64,000 nt of DNA from Proteus sp. FME41 (lineage in GTDB: Bacteria; Pseudomonadota; Gammaproteobacteria; Enterobacterales; Enterobacteriaceae). The stretch is taken from NCBI RefSeq assembly GCF_014897315.1, contig NZ_JABUYL010000018.1:1-64000 (forward strand), in the 5' to 3' direction. A model generated the notes under the pieces. It worked only from the letters and a program-made list of their open reading frames with translations, searched no databases and was not told the DNA's origin. Shown in pieces: positions 49,803 through 59,592 of the stretch (position 1 is the first letter of the stretch; each line of letters starts with the position of its first letter). The position numbers and the translations under genes are program-made.

Positions 49803-51062
49803 TTATGAGCGTTTCATAAAATCGAAGAATTCTTCATTTGTCTTCGTCATTGCTAACTTATTAATGAGGAACTCCATCGCATCAATCTCACCCATTGGAT
49901 GAATAATTTTACGTAGGATCCACATTTTTTGTAGCTCATCTTGCGTCGTCAGTAACTCTTCTTTACGTGTACCAGAACGATTGTAATCAATCGCAGGGAA
50001 AACACGTTTTTCAGCGATTTTACGAGACAGGTGTAATTCCATATTACCTGTACCCTTAAATTCTTCGTAGATAACTTCGTCCATTTTAGAACCCGTATCA
50101 ACTAACGCTGTTGCAATGATAGTTAAACTACCACCTTCTTCAACATTACGCGCCGCACCGAAGAAACGTTTAGGACGATGTAATGCGTTTGCATCCACCC
50201 CTCCCGTTAACACTTTACCTGATGAAGGCACAACGGTGTTATAAGCACGCGCTAAACGAGTGATAGAGTCTAACAAGATGATGACGTCTTTTTTATGCTC
50301 AACTAAACGCTTCGCTTTCTCAATAACCATTTCAGCCACTTGTACGTGACGAGAAGCGGGTTCATCAAAGGTTGAAGCAATAACTTCACCTTTTACCAAG
50401 CGCTGCATCTCGGTCACTTCTTCTGGACGTTCATCAATCAGAAGTACCATCAATACGCAATCTGGGTGGTTATTAGCAATATTTGCTGCGATATTTTGCA
50501 GCAACATGGTTTTACCTGCTTTTGGTGGAGCAACGATAAGACCACGCTGACCACGACCAATAGGAGCCGCTAAGTCAAGAACACGCGCGGTTAAATCTTC
50601 TGTTGAACCATTACCACGCTCCATGCGTAAACGATTATTAGCATGTAAAGGGGTTAAGTTTTCAAAGAGGATTTTACTGCGAGCATTTTCTGGTTTATCA
50701 AAGTTAACTTCATTAACTTTTAGGAGGGCAAAATAGCGTTCACCTTCTTTAGGGGGACGAATTTTCCCTGCGATGGTGTCACCAGTGCGAAGGTTAAAAC
50801 GGCGAATTTGACTTGGAGAAACATAGATATCATCGGGACCAGCAAGGTAGGAACTGTCTGCGGAACGTAGGAAGCCAAAGCCATCCTGCAATATTTCCAG
50901 CACACCGTCACCGAAAATATCTTCTCCACTTTTCGCGTGTTGCTTCAAGATAGAGAAAATAATGTCTTGCTTTCTCATTCGAGCCAGGTTCTCTAGCCCC
51001 ATATTTTCGCCAAGTGCTATCAGTTCTGATACCGGCGTATTTTTTAATTCGGTAAGATTCAT
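49803..51062 (-). CDS. rho: Transcription termination factor Rho
   Basis: Hexameric RNA-dependent ATPase/helicase that ends transcription at untranslated, unstructured mRNA. The 419-residue protein has the N-terminal domain [19 protein letters not shown] and the primary RNA-binding OB-fold with [19 protein letters not shown] near residues 62-80. Walker A APPKAGKT is near 178 and Walker [12 protein letters not shown] near 260. The Q-loop and R-loop region [21 protein letters not shown] is near 287-307. Length equals E. coli Rho. The leader upstream is long and structured; in E. coli rho is autoregulated through its leader, and the same is likely here. Confidence 0.99.
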   Translation of the reverse strand: MNLTELKNTPVSELIALGENMGLENLARMRKQDIIFSILKQHAKSGEDIFGDGVLEILQDGFGFLRSADSSYLAGPDDIYVSPSQIRRFNLRTGDTIAGKIRPPKEGERYFALLKVNEVNFDKPENARSKILFENLTPLHANNRLRMERGNGSTEDLTARVLDLAAPIGRGQRGLIVAPPKAGKTMLLQNIAANIANNHPDCVLMVLLIDERPEEVTEMQRLVKGEVIASTFDEPASRHVQVAEMVIEKAKRLVEHKKDVIILLDSITRLARAYNTVVPSSGKVLTGGVDANALHRPKRFFGAARNVEEGGSLTIIATALVDTGSKMDEVIYEEFKGTGNMELHLSRKIAEKRVFPAIDYNRSGTRKEELLTTQDELQKMWILRKIIHPMGEIDAMEFLINKLAMTKTNEEFFDFMKRS

Positions 51063-51624
51063 AATGGTGGGTTCTTAATAACTCGGGGTAATTCTCGAAC
51101 TATGAACGTGAATAGTATAACAGCGAATTGCTGTCAGTTTCGTCATGTGTAAAATTACAGATTATAACTTTCTAACATAAGGATATAACTAAAAAGGTAA
51201 TGTTAGAGAGTATTAATACTATTAGACCAGTCTGCTTTATCCCCAGAAAATGACATTCATTATCGTAATGCGATGAGTGTACTTTCAACTTATGGGTTAG
51301 GAACATACTTGGAAAAATTTATATTCCTTGAATACTATAGATTATTCTAAGGCAACTTGACTGGTTAGATGAATTCAGATTACTTATATTAAATATCATA
51401 TTAGATTAAATATCATATCATGCTATTCAATTCTATTACTTTGCTTGCTTGATATTCAATATCTCAGACTTATTTAATTGTGTCTAATCATATTGACAAG
51501 AAGATCCGATATATTATGTAAGTGGCGCTAACTTATCATGCTTCGAAGCGGACGTCTAGCGGTCAATAACAGAAATACTGACAAGCTCTAAACGTCCCAC
51601 TTTATTTTTGATATCTAAATCAAA
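51063..51624 (-). other. Long leader between trxA and rho with hairpins
   Basis: 562 bases without a clear gene; I looked for the E. coli rhoL leader peptide and did not recognise it. On the trxA-proximal side GGACGTCTAG (51550-51559) can pair with CTAAACGTCC (51588-51597, one G-U), enclosing a second small stem GTCA/TGAC (51562-51565 and 51579-51582). Another repeat ATATCTAA/TTAGATAT (51611-51618 and 51625-51632) covers the trxA stop codon. The rest is AT-rich. It should hold the rho promoter and autoregulation site. Confidence 0.55.
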
Positions 51625-51951
51625 TTAGATATTTTCGTCTAAAAACTCTTTCAATTGAGTTTTTGACAAAGCACCGACTTTAGTCGCAGCAACTGCACCA
51701 TTTTTGAATAAGATCAGTGTAGGAATACCGCGAATGCCGTATTTTGGTGCTGTTAGCGGATTTTGATCGATGTTTAGCTTCGCAACTGTTAATTTACCCG
51801 CGTATTCTGTTGCAACTTCATCTAGAATAGGAGCAATCATTTTACATGGGCCGCACCACTCAGCCCAGAAATCAACGAGCACGGGGCCGGTTGCTTGTAA
51901 TACATCAGCATCGAATTTGCTGTCAGATAAGTGAAGGATTTTATCGCTCAT
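51625..51951 (-). CDS. trxA: Thioredoxin 1
   Basis: Small cytoplasmic redox protein that reduces disulfides in ribonucleotide reductase, PAPS reductase and others, recharged by thioredoxin reductase. The 108-residue protein has the active-site WCGPC near residues 32-36. The cis-proline is in RGIPTLILF near residue 77, and DFWAEW and KLNIDQNP are conserved. It is divergent from rhlB and upstream of rho, the E. coli order. Confidence 0.99.
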   Translation of the reverse strand: MSDKILHLSDSKFDADVLQATGPVLVDFWAEWCGPCKMIAPILDEVATEYAGKLTVAKLNIDQNPLTAPKYGIRGIPTLILFKNGAVAATKVGALSKTQLKEFLDENI

Positions 51952-52070
51952 TGTTCTACTCCAAAGAATAATATTGACCGTACCAGTGTAACATTAAATA
52001 ACAAAAGTCTGTCTGCATTTCAGCGGATAAACTTTTGTAATGCAACCCATAACTGATATTCTATTACATT

Positions 52071-53375
52071 ATGAGCAAAACATATTTGACAGAAAAGAAG
52101 TTTTCCGACTTCGCCTTGCATCCAAAAGTGATAGAAGCCCTTGAGAAAAAAGGGTTCTCTAATTGTACACAAATTCAGGCATTGACGTTACCTATCACTG
52201 TGAAAGGTCAAGACATTGCCGGGCAAGCCCAAACAGGAACAGGAAAAACGTTGGCGTTTTTAACCTCAACGTTTCATTATCTTTTAACACACCCTGCAAA
52301 AGAAGGGCACGAAACCAACCAACCTCGTGCTCTGATTATGGCGCCAACACGCGAATTAGCCGTACAGATTTATTCTGATGCTAAAGAGTTAGCGCAAACT
52401 ACAGGAATAAAAATGGGTCTCGCCTACGGTGGCGATGGCTATGACGAACAACTCAAAGTATTAAGCAATGGTGTCGATATTGTCATTGGCACAACGGGTC
52501 GTTTAATTGATTATGTTAAACAAGGCCATGTTAACTTAAGCGCTATTCAAGTCGTCGTACTTGATGAAGCCGATAGAATGTACGATCTTGGCTTTATTAA
52601 AGATATTCGTTGGATCTTCCGTCGTATGCCAGTCGCAGCTGAGCGAATGAATATGTTGTTCTCTGCAACACTGTCTTACCGCGTAAGAGAGCTTGCTTTT
52701 GAGCAAATGAATAACCCTGAATACGTTGAAGTTGAGCCAGAACAAAAAACCGGTTTTAGTATTAAAGAAGAGTTATTTTACCCTTCAAATGAAGAGAAAA
52801 TGCGTCTTCTTCAAACTTTAATTGAGGAAGAATGGCCTGATCGCTGCATCATTTTTGCTAATACTAAACACCGTTGTGACGATATTTGGGCACACCTTGC
52901 TGCAGATGGACACCGTGTTGGCTTATTAACAGGTGATGTCCCACAGAAAAAACGTCTACGTATTTTAGAAGATTTTACTGAAGGTAATATTGATATTCTG
53001 GTTGCTACTGATGTCGCAGCACGGGGCCTCCATATTCCGTTGGTAACTCATGTATTTAACTATGATTTACCTGATGATTGTGAAGACTATGTTCACCGTA
53101 TTGGTAGAACTGGTCGTGCAGGTAATAGTGGTAACTCTATTAGTTTGGCGTGTGAAGAATATGCTCTGAATTTACCTGCTATCGAAACGTATATTCAACA
53201 TGCGATCCCTGTGAGTAAATATAATAGTGATGCACTTTTGGCTGAACTGCCTGAGCCTAAGCGTCGTCATCGTCCTCGCCAAGGTCAGCCTCGTCGCAAT
53301 AATAATGCGCCGTCGCGTAATAGAGGAAATAATACTCAACGTAACAACCGAAATAAACGCCCGAGTCATCCATAA
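52071..53375 (+). CDS. rhlB: ATP-dependent RNA helicase RhlB
   Basis: DEAD-box helicase of the RNA degradosome that unwinds structured RNA for PNPase and RNase E. The 434-residue protein has the Q motif ([23 protein letters not shown]), Walker A AQTGTGKT near residue 50, PTRELAVQ, the [13 protein letters not shown] box near 163 and SAT in LFSATLS. The C-terminal motif [10 protein letters not shown] lies near 344. A basic Arg/Asn-rich tail (last 40 residues) is typical of RhlB. gppA begins three bases downstream. Confidence 0.97.
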   Translation: MSKTYLTEKKFSDFALHPKVIEALEKKGFSNCTQIQALTLPITVKGQDIAGQAQTGTGKTLAFLTSTFHYLLTHPAKEGHETNQPRALIMAPTRELAVQIYSDAKELAQTTGIKMGLAYGGDGYDEQLKVLSNGVDIVIGTTGRLIDYVKQGHVNLSAIQVVVLDEADRMYDLGFIKDIRWIFRRMPVAAERMNMLFSATLSYRVRELAFEQMNNPEYVEVEPEQKTGFSIKEELFYPSNEEKMRLLQTLIEEEWPDRCIIFANTKHRCDDIWAHLAADGHRVGLLTGDVPQKKRLRILEDFTEGNIDILVATDVAARGLHIPLVTHVFNYDLPDDCEDYVHRIGRTGRAGNSGNSISLACEEYALNLPAIETYIQHAIPVSKYNSDALLAELPEPKRRHRPRQGQPRRNNNAPSRNRGNNTQRNNRNKRPSHP

Positions 53376-53378
53376 ATT

Positions 53379-54887
53379 ATGCTGAAATCCTCATCACTTT
53401 ATGCTGCTATTGATTTAGGTTCTAACAGTTTTCACATGTTAGTCGTTCGAGAGATTGCGGGATCAATACAAGTGCTTTCCCGTGTGAAACGTAAAGTTCG
53501 ACTGGCAGCAGGCCTAAATAGCGAAAATGAATTGTCCGAACAGGCAATGGAACGTGGTTGGCAATGTTTGCGACTTTTCTCTGAATATCTTCGTGATATT
53601 CCAGCAGAGCAAATTAGAGTCGTGGCAACGGCCACACTACGTATTGCGAAAAACACAGATACTTTTGTCGCAAAAGCATCTGAAATTCTCGGTAATACAG
53701 TGCATGTTATTAGTGGTGAGGAAGAAGCGCGTCTTATTTACCGTGGTGTAGCACATACAACAGGTGGCGCAGAGCAACGTTTAGTTGTTGATATTGGCGG
53801 TGGTAGTACAGAATTAGTTACAGGAACTGGCGCAAAAAATACACAATTGATGAGCCTGAGTATGGGGTGTGTAACTTGGTTAGAGCGCTATTTTACCGAT
53901 CGCTCTTTAACCCAAGAAAATTTTGCCAAAGCACAAGATGCCGCCAAAGCGATACTCGCCCCAGTTGCTCATAAATTAATTGAACAAGGCTGGCAAGTTT
54001 GTGTGGGTGCATCAGGCACAGTACAAGCGTTGCAAGAAATAATGATCGCTCAAGGAATGGATGAATTAATCACTTTACCTAAGTTAGAGCGACTCAAACA
54101 CAAAGCTATTGAATGTGGGAAATTGGAAGAACTGGAAATTGAAGGTCTTACCTTTGAACGAGCCTTAGTTTTTCCAAGCGGGCTTGCTATCTTGATTGCC
54201 ATATTTGAAACATTACATATTGAAAATATGATCCTAGCCGGTGGTGCATTACGTGAAGGCTTAGTCTATGGCATGTTACATCTTCCTATTGAGCAGGATA
54301 TTCGCCAGCGTACATTGCGTAATATTCAACGTCGTTTTCAAATTGATATTGAGCAGGCACACCGAGTTCAACAACTGGCCGAACACTTTTTTATTCAAGT
54401 TAGTAAAAGTTGGCAGTTAGATAATCGTTGCCGTGAGTTACTGAATAGTGCCAGCGCATTACATGAAATTGGTTTAAGTGTTGATTTTCGGCAAGCTCCC
54501 TCACATTCAAGCTACTTGATTTCACATCTTGATTTGCCAGGATATACACCGGCACAACGACGCTTATTAGCGTCTTTGTTAAGAAATCAAATGGGGATAA
54601 TCGATCTTTCACCACTTAATCATCAAAATGCATTACCGATAAATCAAGCTAATCGATTGGTGCGTTTACTGCGATTAGCCATCATTTTTGCTAGTCGTCG
54701 CCGTGATGATACACTTCCTGCATTACGATTACGCACTGAGGATGAAAACCTCATTATCACGCTTCCATATCAATGGCTTAATGAGCATCCTCTACGTGCC
54801 GAAAATCTTCAAGAAGAGATCCAACTACAGAGTTATGTGCATTGGTCTTTAATCATTGAAGAACAAAATAGCTCTCGTATAAGTTAA
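53379..54887 (+). CDS. gppA: Guanosine pentaphosphate phosphatase / exopolyphosphatase GppA
   Basis: Hydrolyses pppGpp to ppGpp in the stringent response and can degrade polyphosphate. The 502-residue protein of the Ppx/GppA family starts [14 protein letters not shown] (phosphate-binding loop 1). It has [26 protein letters not shown] near residue 115, [10 protein letters not shown] near 142 and GASGTVQAL near 206, then a helical HD-like C-terminal domain ([10 protein letters not shown] near 364). It follows rhlB at once, as in E. coli, so the two are co-transcribed. Confidence 0.96.
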   Translation: MLKSSSLYAAIDLGSNSFHMLVVREIAGSIQVLSRVKRKVRLAAGLNSENELSEQAMERGWQCLRLFSEYLRDIPAEQIRVVATATLRIAKNTDTFVAKASEILGNTVHVISGEEEARLIYRGVAHTTGGAEQRLVVDIGGGSTELVTGTGAKNTQLMSLSMGCVTWLERYFTDRSLTQENFAKAQDAAKAILAPVAHKLIEQGWQVCVGASGTVQALQEIMIAQGMDELITLPKLERLKHKAIECGKLEELEIEGLTFERALVFPSGLAILIAIFETLHIENMILAGGALREGLVYGMLHLPIEQDIRQRTLRNIQRRFQIDIEQAHRVQQLAEHFFIQVSKSWQLDNRCRELLNSASALHEIGLSVDFRQAPSHSSYLISHLDLPGYTPAQRRLLASLLRNQMGIIDLSPLNHQNALPINQANRLVRLLRLAIIFASRRRDDTLPALRLRTEDENLIITLPYQWLNEHPLRAENLQEEIQLQSYVHWSLIIEEQNSSRIS

Positions 54888-54913
54888 CGCATTTTTCCTT
54901 ATACAAAAATAAA

Positions 54914-54944
54914 AACCCCTTGAACATAAATATGCCAAGGGGTT
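54914..54944. terminator. Terminator between gppA and rep
   Basis: AACCCCTTG (54914-54922) and CAAGGGGTT (54936-54944) form a perfect 9-base stem with a 13-base loop. There are A-runs on the left and AATTTT on the right. It serves the converging gppA and rep. Confidence 0.88.
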
Positions 54945-54967
54945 AATTTTATCTACCGCTCTCTATG

Positions 54968-56992
54968 CTATTCAGGTTTATGCTTTGCCAGCATAGCTCT
55001 TAATCCAGCCACACCCTTTTGACCTTTTTCTTGCTTCTCTTCTGCACTTAACACTTTCTTTTTATTCGTATCCCAATTTAAATCATCTTGAGGTAATTCA
55101 TACAGAAAACGACTTGGATCTGGGCGAATTAACTCACCATATTGACGTCTTTCTTTACATAACGTAAACGTGAGTGTTTTTTGTGCCCGCGTAATGCCCA
55201 CATAAGCAAGACGTCTTTCTTCTTCGACATTATCTTCATCAATACTACTTTGATGTGGCAATATACCCTCTTCCATTCCCACTAAAAACACATGAGGAAA
55301 TTCAAGACCTTTAGAGGCATGCAATGTCATTAATTGGACTTGATCAAGCTCTTCTTCTGTTTCACCGCGTTCCATCATATCGCGTAAGGTAAAGCGGTTA
55401 ATCACTTGAGAAAGCGTCATGGGTTCATTTAATTCATTACCCTCAAGCATTTCGCTCATCCATGAAAATAACTGGTTAATATTTTTCATCCTCATTTCAG
55501 CCGCTTTTGTGCTACTTGAGGTTTCATATAACCAACTCTCATAATCCATTTCATGCAATAAATCACGTACGGCTAATAAAGGCTCTCGCTCTGCTTTTTG
55601 TACAATACGCGACATCCATTGTGAAAATGCCTGCAATGAAGTTAAACCTCGTCCTGTTAAAGTTTGACTTAAGCCCAAGTCAAAACAGGCATTGTATAAA
55701 CTTTTATCTCGAACTTTTGCCCATTCACCTAATTTTTGAATCGTCATTGGGCCAATTTCACGACGAGGCTTATTCACAATACGTAAAAATGCCGCATCAT
55801 CATCAGGATTAGTAATAACACGTAAATAGGACAGAATATCTTTTATCTCTTCACGTGAAAAAAACGAGGTTTCACCCGAAATACGATAGGGAATACGGTT
55901 TTGCATCAAGTATTTTTCAAAAATACGAGATTGATGATTACCACGATAAAGTATTGCGTAATCTTTATAATTGGTTTTATTAATAAAGTGATGTGCAATT
56001 AATTCGCCCGCTACGCGCTCAGCTTCATGCTCTTCATTATTTACCGTTAACACACGGAGCTCATCACCATAACCTAACTCTGAAAATAGCCGTTTTTCAA
56101 AAACATGGGGATTATTTTCAATTAAAATATTGGCTGATTTTAAAATACGCCCTGAAGAGCGATAATTTTGCTCAAGTTTAATCACGTTAAGTTGTGGAAA
56201 ATCTTTTTGTAACAACACTAAATTTTGAGGACGCGCACCACGCCATGAATAAATGGATTGGTCATCATCACCTACCACAGTAAAACGCGCTCTTTCACCC
56301 ACCAGCCATTTTACTAATTCATATTGGCTTGTATTGGTATCTTGATATTCATCCACCAATAAATAGCGGATACGTCTTTGCCAGCGCTCTCTGACTTCTT
56401 CATTTGTGCGCAATAATAGGGTTGGTCGGCTAATTAAGTCATCAAAGTCGAGCACGTTACAACTACGCAGATGTTGTTCATAACGTCGAAAGCATTCGGC
56501 AAATGTATGATCTTGTTGCGATCTTGCTATTCCTATTGCTTGCTCTGGTGTGAGCATATCGTTTTTCCAGTTAGATATTTGGCTCTTTAACTGAGAAAGT
56601 AAATCTTTATCTTCTTCTAATAAATCTGCCGTTAATTCTTTAAGTAATGCAGATTGGTCTTGATCATCAAATAGTGAAAATTTAGCTTTAATCCCTAACG
56701 CTTTGTATTCACGTTTAATAATTTCTAATCCCAATGTATGGAACGTTGAGATCATTAATCCCTTCGCTTCTTGACGCCCTAATGTTTGAGCAACACGCTC
56801 TTTCATTTCACGCGCAGCTTTATTGGTAAATGTAACTGCTGCAATTTGTTTTGCTGAGTATTGGCATTGACGAATAAGGTGTGCAATTTTATTGGTAATA
56901 ACCCGTGTTTTACCCGACCCTGCTCCTGCCAAGACCAAGCAAGGGCCTGACACATATTCTACTGCTTTTTGCTGACCAGGATTTAATCGCAT
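54968..56992 (-). CDS. rep: ATP-dependent DNA helicase Rep
   Basis: 3'-to-5' superfamily 1 helicase at the replication fork that removes proteins from DNA and helps restart; works with DnaB and PriC. From the ATG at 56992 ([14 protein letters not shown], as in E. coli) it is 674 residues; the frame is open six codons further. Motifs are [10 protein letters not shown] near residue 22, [20 protein letters not shown] near 213, [13 protein letters not shown] near 240, [29 protein letters not shown] near 556 and [13 protein letters not shown] near 599. Distinguished from UvrD by the lack of a Tudor-like C-terminus. Confidence 0.97.
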   Translation of the reverse strand: MRLNPGQQKAVEYVSGPCLVLAGAGSGKTRVITNKIAHLIRQCQYSAKQIAAVTFTNKAAREMKERVAQTLGRQEAKGLMISTFHTLGLEIIKREYKALGIKAKFSLFDDQDQSALLKELTADLLEEDKDLLSQLKSQISNWKNDMLTPEQAIGIARSQQDHTFAECFRRYEQHLRSCNVLDFDDLISRPTLLLRTNEEVRERWQRRIRYLLVDEYQDTNTSQYELVKWLVGERARFTVVGDDDQSIYSWRGARPQNLVLLQKDFPQLNVIKLEQNYRSSGRILKSANILIENNPHVFEKRLFSELGYGDELRVLTVNNEEHEAERVAGELIAHHFINKTNYKDYAILYRGNHQSRIFEKYLMQNRIPYRISGETSFFSREEIKDILSYLRVITNPDDDAAFLRIVNKPRREIGPMTIQKLGEWAKVRDKSLYNACFDLGLSQTLTGRGLTSLQAFSQWMSRIVQKAEREPLLAVRDLLHEMDYESWLYETSSSTKAAEMRMKNINQLFSWMSEMLEGNELNEPMTLSQVINRFTLRDMMERGETEEELDQVQLMTLHASKGLEFPHVFLVGMEEGILPHQSSIDEDNVEEERRLAYVGITRAQKTLTFTLCKERRQYGELIRPDPSRFLYELPQDDLNWDTNKKKVLSAEEKQEKGQKGVAGLRAMLAKHKPE

Positions 56993-57101
56993 ACTTTTTC
57001 CAAACTTCATTAACCAAGAACATAACGGGGGATAATTGTAGCAGAAAGCGCATAGGAAAATGGTTCGGTTTTTCAGACTTAACTTTATCTAGGTAAACGA
57101 A

Positions 57102-57138
57102 GTTAAACATTGTTTAACAAAGTTTAACCTTGTATGAT
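57102..57138 (+). promoter_or_regulatory. Promoter and operator of the toxin-antitoxin operon
   Basis: GTTAAAC (57102-57108) and GTTTAAC (57112-57118) form a perfect inverted repeat with a 3-base spacer, and a third half-site GTTTAAC follows at 57122-57128. They overlap a promoter TTGTTT (57110-57115), 17 bases, TATGAT (57133-57138). The layout fits antitoxin autorepression by a ribbon-helix-helix dimer. Confidence 0.75.
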
Positions 57139-57163
57139 ATTTGAACAATCCTGGAGGTGTATT

Positions 57164-57412
57164 ATGAGTATAAAAAGCGAACTAATAGCCACTAAAATTG
57201 ATGTTGAGCTCAAAGAGGCTTTTGTTGCAATAGCTCGAAATAAACACAGACCAGCCTCTCAAATCTTAAGAGATCTCATTCGAGTTTATGTGGAAAGTAA
57301 TCAAGCCCCACCAAATGAAAAAACATTAAAGACTTTTGCAAAAACAGATAAAGGTGATGATGTTTTTTATGCTGAAGATGCCAATGATTTATTTAAAAAA
57401 TTGGATATCTAA
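57164..57412 (+). CDS. RelB/DinJ-family antitoxin
   Basis: Antitoxin of 82 residues. The start ATG at 57164 is set by a strong GGAGG site (57153-57157); the frame extends ten codons upstream. The N-terminal half fits a ribbon-helix-helix DNA-binding fold (LIATKIDVELKEAFVAIAR, then ASQILRDLIRVYVES). The C-terminal FAKTDKGDDVFYAEDANDLFKKLDI resembles the toxin-wrapping tail of E. coli DinJ (ending DADDLFDKLGI). It ends directly before the toxin gene (TAA then ATG). It is a DinJ relative, but whether an orthologue cannot be said. Confidence 0.87.
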   Translation: MSIKSELIATKIDVELKEAFVAIARNKHRPASQILRDLIRVYVESNQAPPNEKTLKTFAKTDKGDDVFYAEDANDLFKKLDI

Positions 57413-57681
57413 ATGCGAAAAATTAGCTATTCAGGACAATTCAAAAAAGATCTAAAACTTGCTGAAAAGCGAGGGAAAGATATCAATAAACTAAAAGATA
57501 TCATGTTGCTCTTAATGCAAGGAAGACGACTGCCAATGCAATTGAAGGATCATCCATTAACTGGAAATTGGAAACCTCGTCGAGATCTTCACATTGAACC
57601 TGATTGCTACTTATTTACAAAATAGAAGATGATACCGTTCATTTTGAAAGAACGGGCTCACACTCTGATTTATTTAAATAA
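57413..57681 (+). pseudogene. YafQ-like mRNA interferase toxin, frameshifted
   Basis: The reading frame from 57413 gives 70 residues (SGQFKKDLKLAEKRGKDINKL, KDHPLTGNWKPRRDLHIEPD) closely following E. coli YafQ, then the unrelated CYLFTK and a stop at 57625. If one base is restored near 57604-57607 (GATTGCTAC read as GATTGGCTAC), the frame continues WLLIYKIEDD, then VHFERTGSHSDLFK to a stop at 57681, for 89 residues in total against 92 in YafQ. The lost part holds the C-terminal histidine (FERTGSH) needed for ribosome-dependent mRNA cleavage by YafQ. The toxin is therefore probably inactive, unless the base loss is a sequencing error or is bypassed by frameshifting. Confidence 0.88.
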
Positions 57682-57720
57682 AAAAACTGCATACCTAATT
57701 AATAGATATGCAGTTTTTAT
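57682..57720 (+). terminator. Terminator after the toxin gene
   Basis: AAAAACTGCAT and ATGCAGTTTTT form an 11-base stem around an AU-rich loop and are followed by AT. It begins directly after the ancestral toxin stop codon at 57681, which supports the longer, intact reading frame as the original one. Confidence 0.85.
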
Positions 57721-57744
57721 TATTTCTAAATATATTTATCGCTT

Positions 57745-57943
57745 ATTTTTCTAAGCTATTTGCGTGAGAAGAAGGCGGCAAAAGAGGTTATCCCAAGGAG
57801 CATACATAAGTATGTGACTTGGGTAACCGAGTGTAGCCAACGCACTTATCGCGTAAAGAGCGACGAAAAATCAATCGGTATGTGGCTTGGGTAACCGAGT
57901 ATAGCCAACGCACTTATCGCGTAAAGAGCGACGAAAAATTGAA
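57745..57943. repeat. ERIC (IRU) element with duplicated right arm
   Basis: The stretch GAAGGCGGCAA, then CAAGGAGCATACATAAGTA and TGTGACTTGGGTAACCGAG, GTAGCCAACGCA is the enterobacterial repetitive intergenic consensus. Its central imperfect palindrome pairs GGTTATCCCAAG (57786-57797) with CTTGGGTAACC (57818-57828) and CATAC with GTATG. The right arm (57811-57878) is repeated in tandem at 57879-57943 with a period of 68 bases; the first 61 bases differ at only two positions. It lies between the toxin terminator and the ilvC stop codon (57947) and, if transcribed, forms the 3' end of the ilvC message. Confidence 0.92.
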
Positions 57944-57946
57944 AAA

Positions 57947-59422
57947 TTAGTTAGCAACGGCAATCTTCTTCATATCTGTCATATACCCACGCAACGTTTT
58001 ACCTACGGCTTCAATTGGGTGCTGACGAATTGCTTCATTGATATCACGCAATTGTGCGTTATCTGTTCCATTATCTTGAACTTTCTTCGCTAAATCGCCA
58101 GCTTGCAATGTTGTCATAAACTCTTTCAGCATAGGAACAACAGCGAATGAGAACAGATAGTTACCATATTCTGCGGTATCAGAGATAACCACGTTCATTT
58201 CATATAAACGCTTACGAGCAATGGTATTTGCGATTAATGGCAACTCATGCAGTGATTCATAGTAAGCTGATTCTGCAAAGATACCGGCTTCAATCATAGT
58301 ATCAAAAGCTAATTCAACACCTGCTTTTACCATCGCAACCATTAATACACCATGATCAAAGTACTCTTGCTCACTAATTTTCCCCTCATAGTCAGGGTAG
58401 TTTTCAAAAGCGCTTGCTCCTGTCTCTTCACGCCATGTCAGTAAGTTTTTATCGTCATTGGCCCAATCCGCCATCATTGTTTCAGAGAATTTTCCTGAAA
58501 TAATATCGTCCATATGTTTTGCAAACAGTGGCGCCATGATCACTTTCAGTTGTTCGGATAATGCGTAGGCACGCATTTTCGCTGGATTAGATAATCTATC
58601 CATCATCAAGGTGATACCACCTTGCTTCAGTGCTTCGGTAATGGTCTCCCAACCAAACTGGATCAACTTACCTGCATAACCCGGTTCAACACCGTCAGCA
58701 ACCATTTTGTCGTAACATAACAGTGAACCTGCTTGTAACATACCGCACAGAATAGTTTGCTCACCCATTAAGTCTGATTTTACTTCAGCAACGAAAGAGG
58801 ATTCTAAAACGCCCGCACGATGTCCACCTGTTGCCGCGGCCCATGCTTTGGCAATGGCCATACCTTCGCCTTTTGCATCATTTTCAGGGTGAACGGCAAT
58901 CAGTGTAGGAACACCAAAACCACGCTTATATTCTTCACGAACTTCTGTACCCGGACATTTTGGCGCAACCATAACCACAGTGATGTCATCACGAATTTTT
59001 TCGCCAACTTCAACGATATTAAAACCATGCGAGTAACCTAATGCTGCACCAGATTTCATCAGCGGTTGAACTGCTTGAACAACAGCTGAGTGTTGTTTGT
59101 CTGGCGTTAAGTTAACCACTAAATCTGCTTGTGGGATTAATGCTTCATACGTTCCCACCTCAAAACCATTTTCAGTCGCACGACGCCATGATGCACGTTT
59201 CTCATCAATCGCTTCTTGGCGTAAGGCATAAGCGATATTCAAACCAGAATCACGCATATTTAAACCTTGATTAAGGCCTTGCGCACCACACCCCACGATA
59301 ACGACTTTTTTGCCTTTCAGGTAATTTGCTTCATCAGCAAATTCTTCACGCGACATAAAGCGACATTTACCTAATTGGGACAACTGCTGACGCAGATTTA
59401 ATGTATTAAAATAATTTGCCAT
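57947..59422 (-). CDS. ilvC: Ketol-acid reductoisomerase (class II, long form)
   Basis: NADPH- and magnesium-dependent enzyme of isoleucine and valine synthesis that isomerises and reduces acetolactate or acetohydroxybutyrate. From the ATG at 59422 ([22 protein letters not shown] lies seven bases upstream) it is 491 residues, the long class II length with a duplicated C-terminal domain. The Rossmann motif is [14 protein letters not shown] near 37; [19 protein letters not shown] lies near 128. The frame is open 16 codons further but these are not family-like. It is divergent from its activator gene ilvY, as in E. coli. It has no simple terminator; an ERIC element follows. Confidence 0.98.
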   Translation of the reverse strand: MANYFNTLNLRQQLSQLGKCRFMSREEFADEANYLKGKKVVIVGCGAQGLNQGLNMRDSGLNIAYALRQEAIDEKRASWRRATENGFEVGTYEALIPQADLVVNLTPDKQHSAVVQAVQPLMKSGAALGYSHGFNIVEVGEKIRDDITVVMVAPKCPGTEVREEYKRGFGVPTLIAVHPENDAKGEGMAIAKAWAAATGGHRAGVLESSFVAEVKSDLMGEQTILCGMLQAGSLLCYDKMVADGVEPGYAGKLIQFGWETITEALKQGGITLMMDRLSNPAKMRAYALSEQLKVIMAPLFAKHMDDIISGKFSETMMADWANDDKNLLTWREETGASAFENYPDYEGKISEQEYFDHGVLMVAMVKAGVELAFDTMIEAGIFAESAYYESLHELPLIANTIARKRLYEMNVVISDTAEYGNYLFSFAVVPMLKEFMTTLQAGDLAKKVQDNGTDNAQLRDINEAIRQHPIEAVGKTLRGYMTDMKKIAVAN

Positions 59423-59545
59423 AGAAGACTCCAAAATCGTTGTGTATGTGTTTGCTATTTTTATCCTCACTCTCTGTGAGGTGTTGCATGACTTTACTAT
59501 AGGGGATGAAAGCCATTGCTTAAATTGATATATTCACAAGACAGT

Positions 59546-59562
59546 GTTGCAAAAAATGCAAC
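59546..59562. promoter_or_regulatory. Probable IlvY operator in the ilvC-ilvY spacer
   Basis: GTTGCA (59546-59551) and TGCAAC (59557-59562) form a perfect inverted repeat with five A between, fitting the LysR-type T-N11-A rule. A further half-site GTTGCA lies nearer ilvC (about 59483-59488). In E. coli IlvY binds tandem operators here and activates ilvC when acetolactate or acetohydroxybutyrate is bound. Confidence 0.72.
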
Positions 59563-59592
59563 GTTACTTTTTATTAAAATGGGCGGCTGATA

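Noticed and set aside
51611-51632. Inverted repeat at the trxA stop as a Rho-independent terminator
   Set aside because: The stem is only A/T with one GC pair and is followed on the minus strand by CAAAAATAAAG rather than a T-run.
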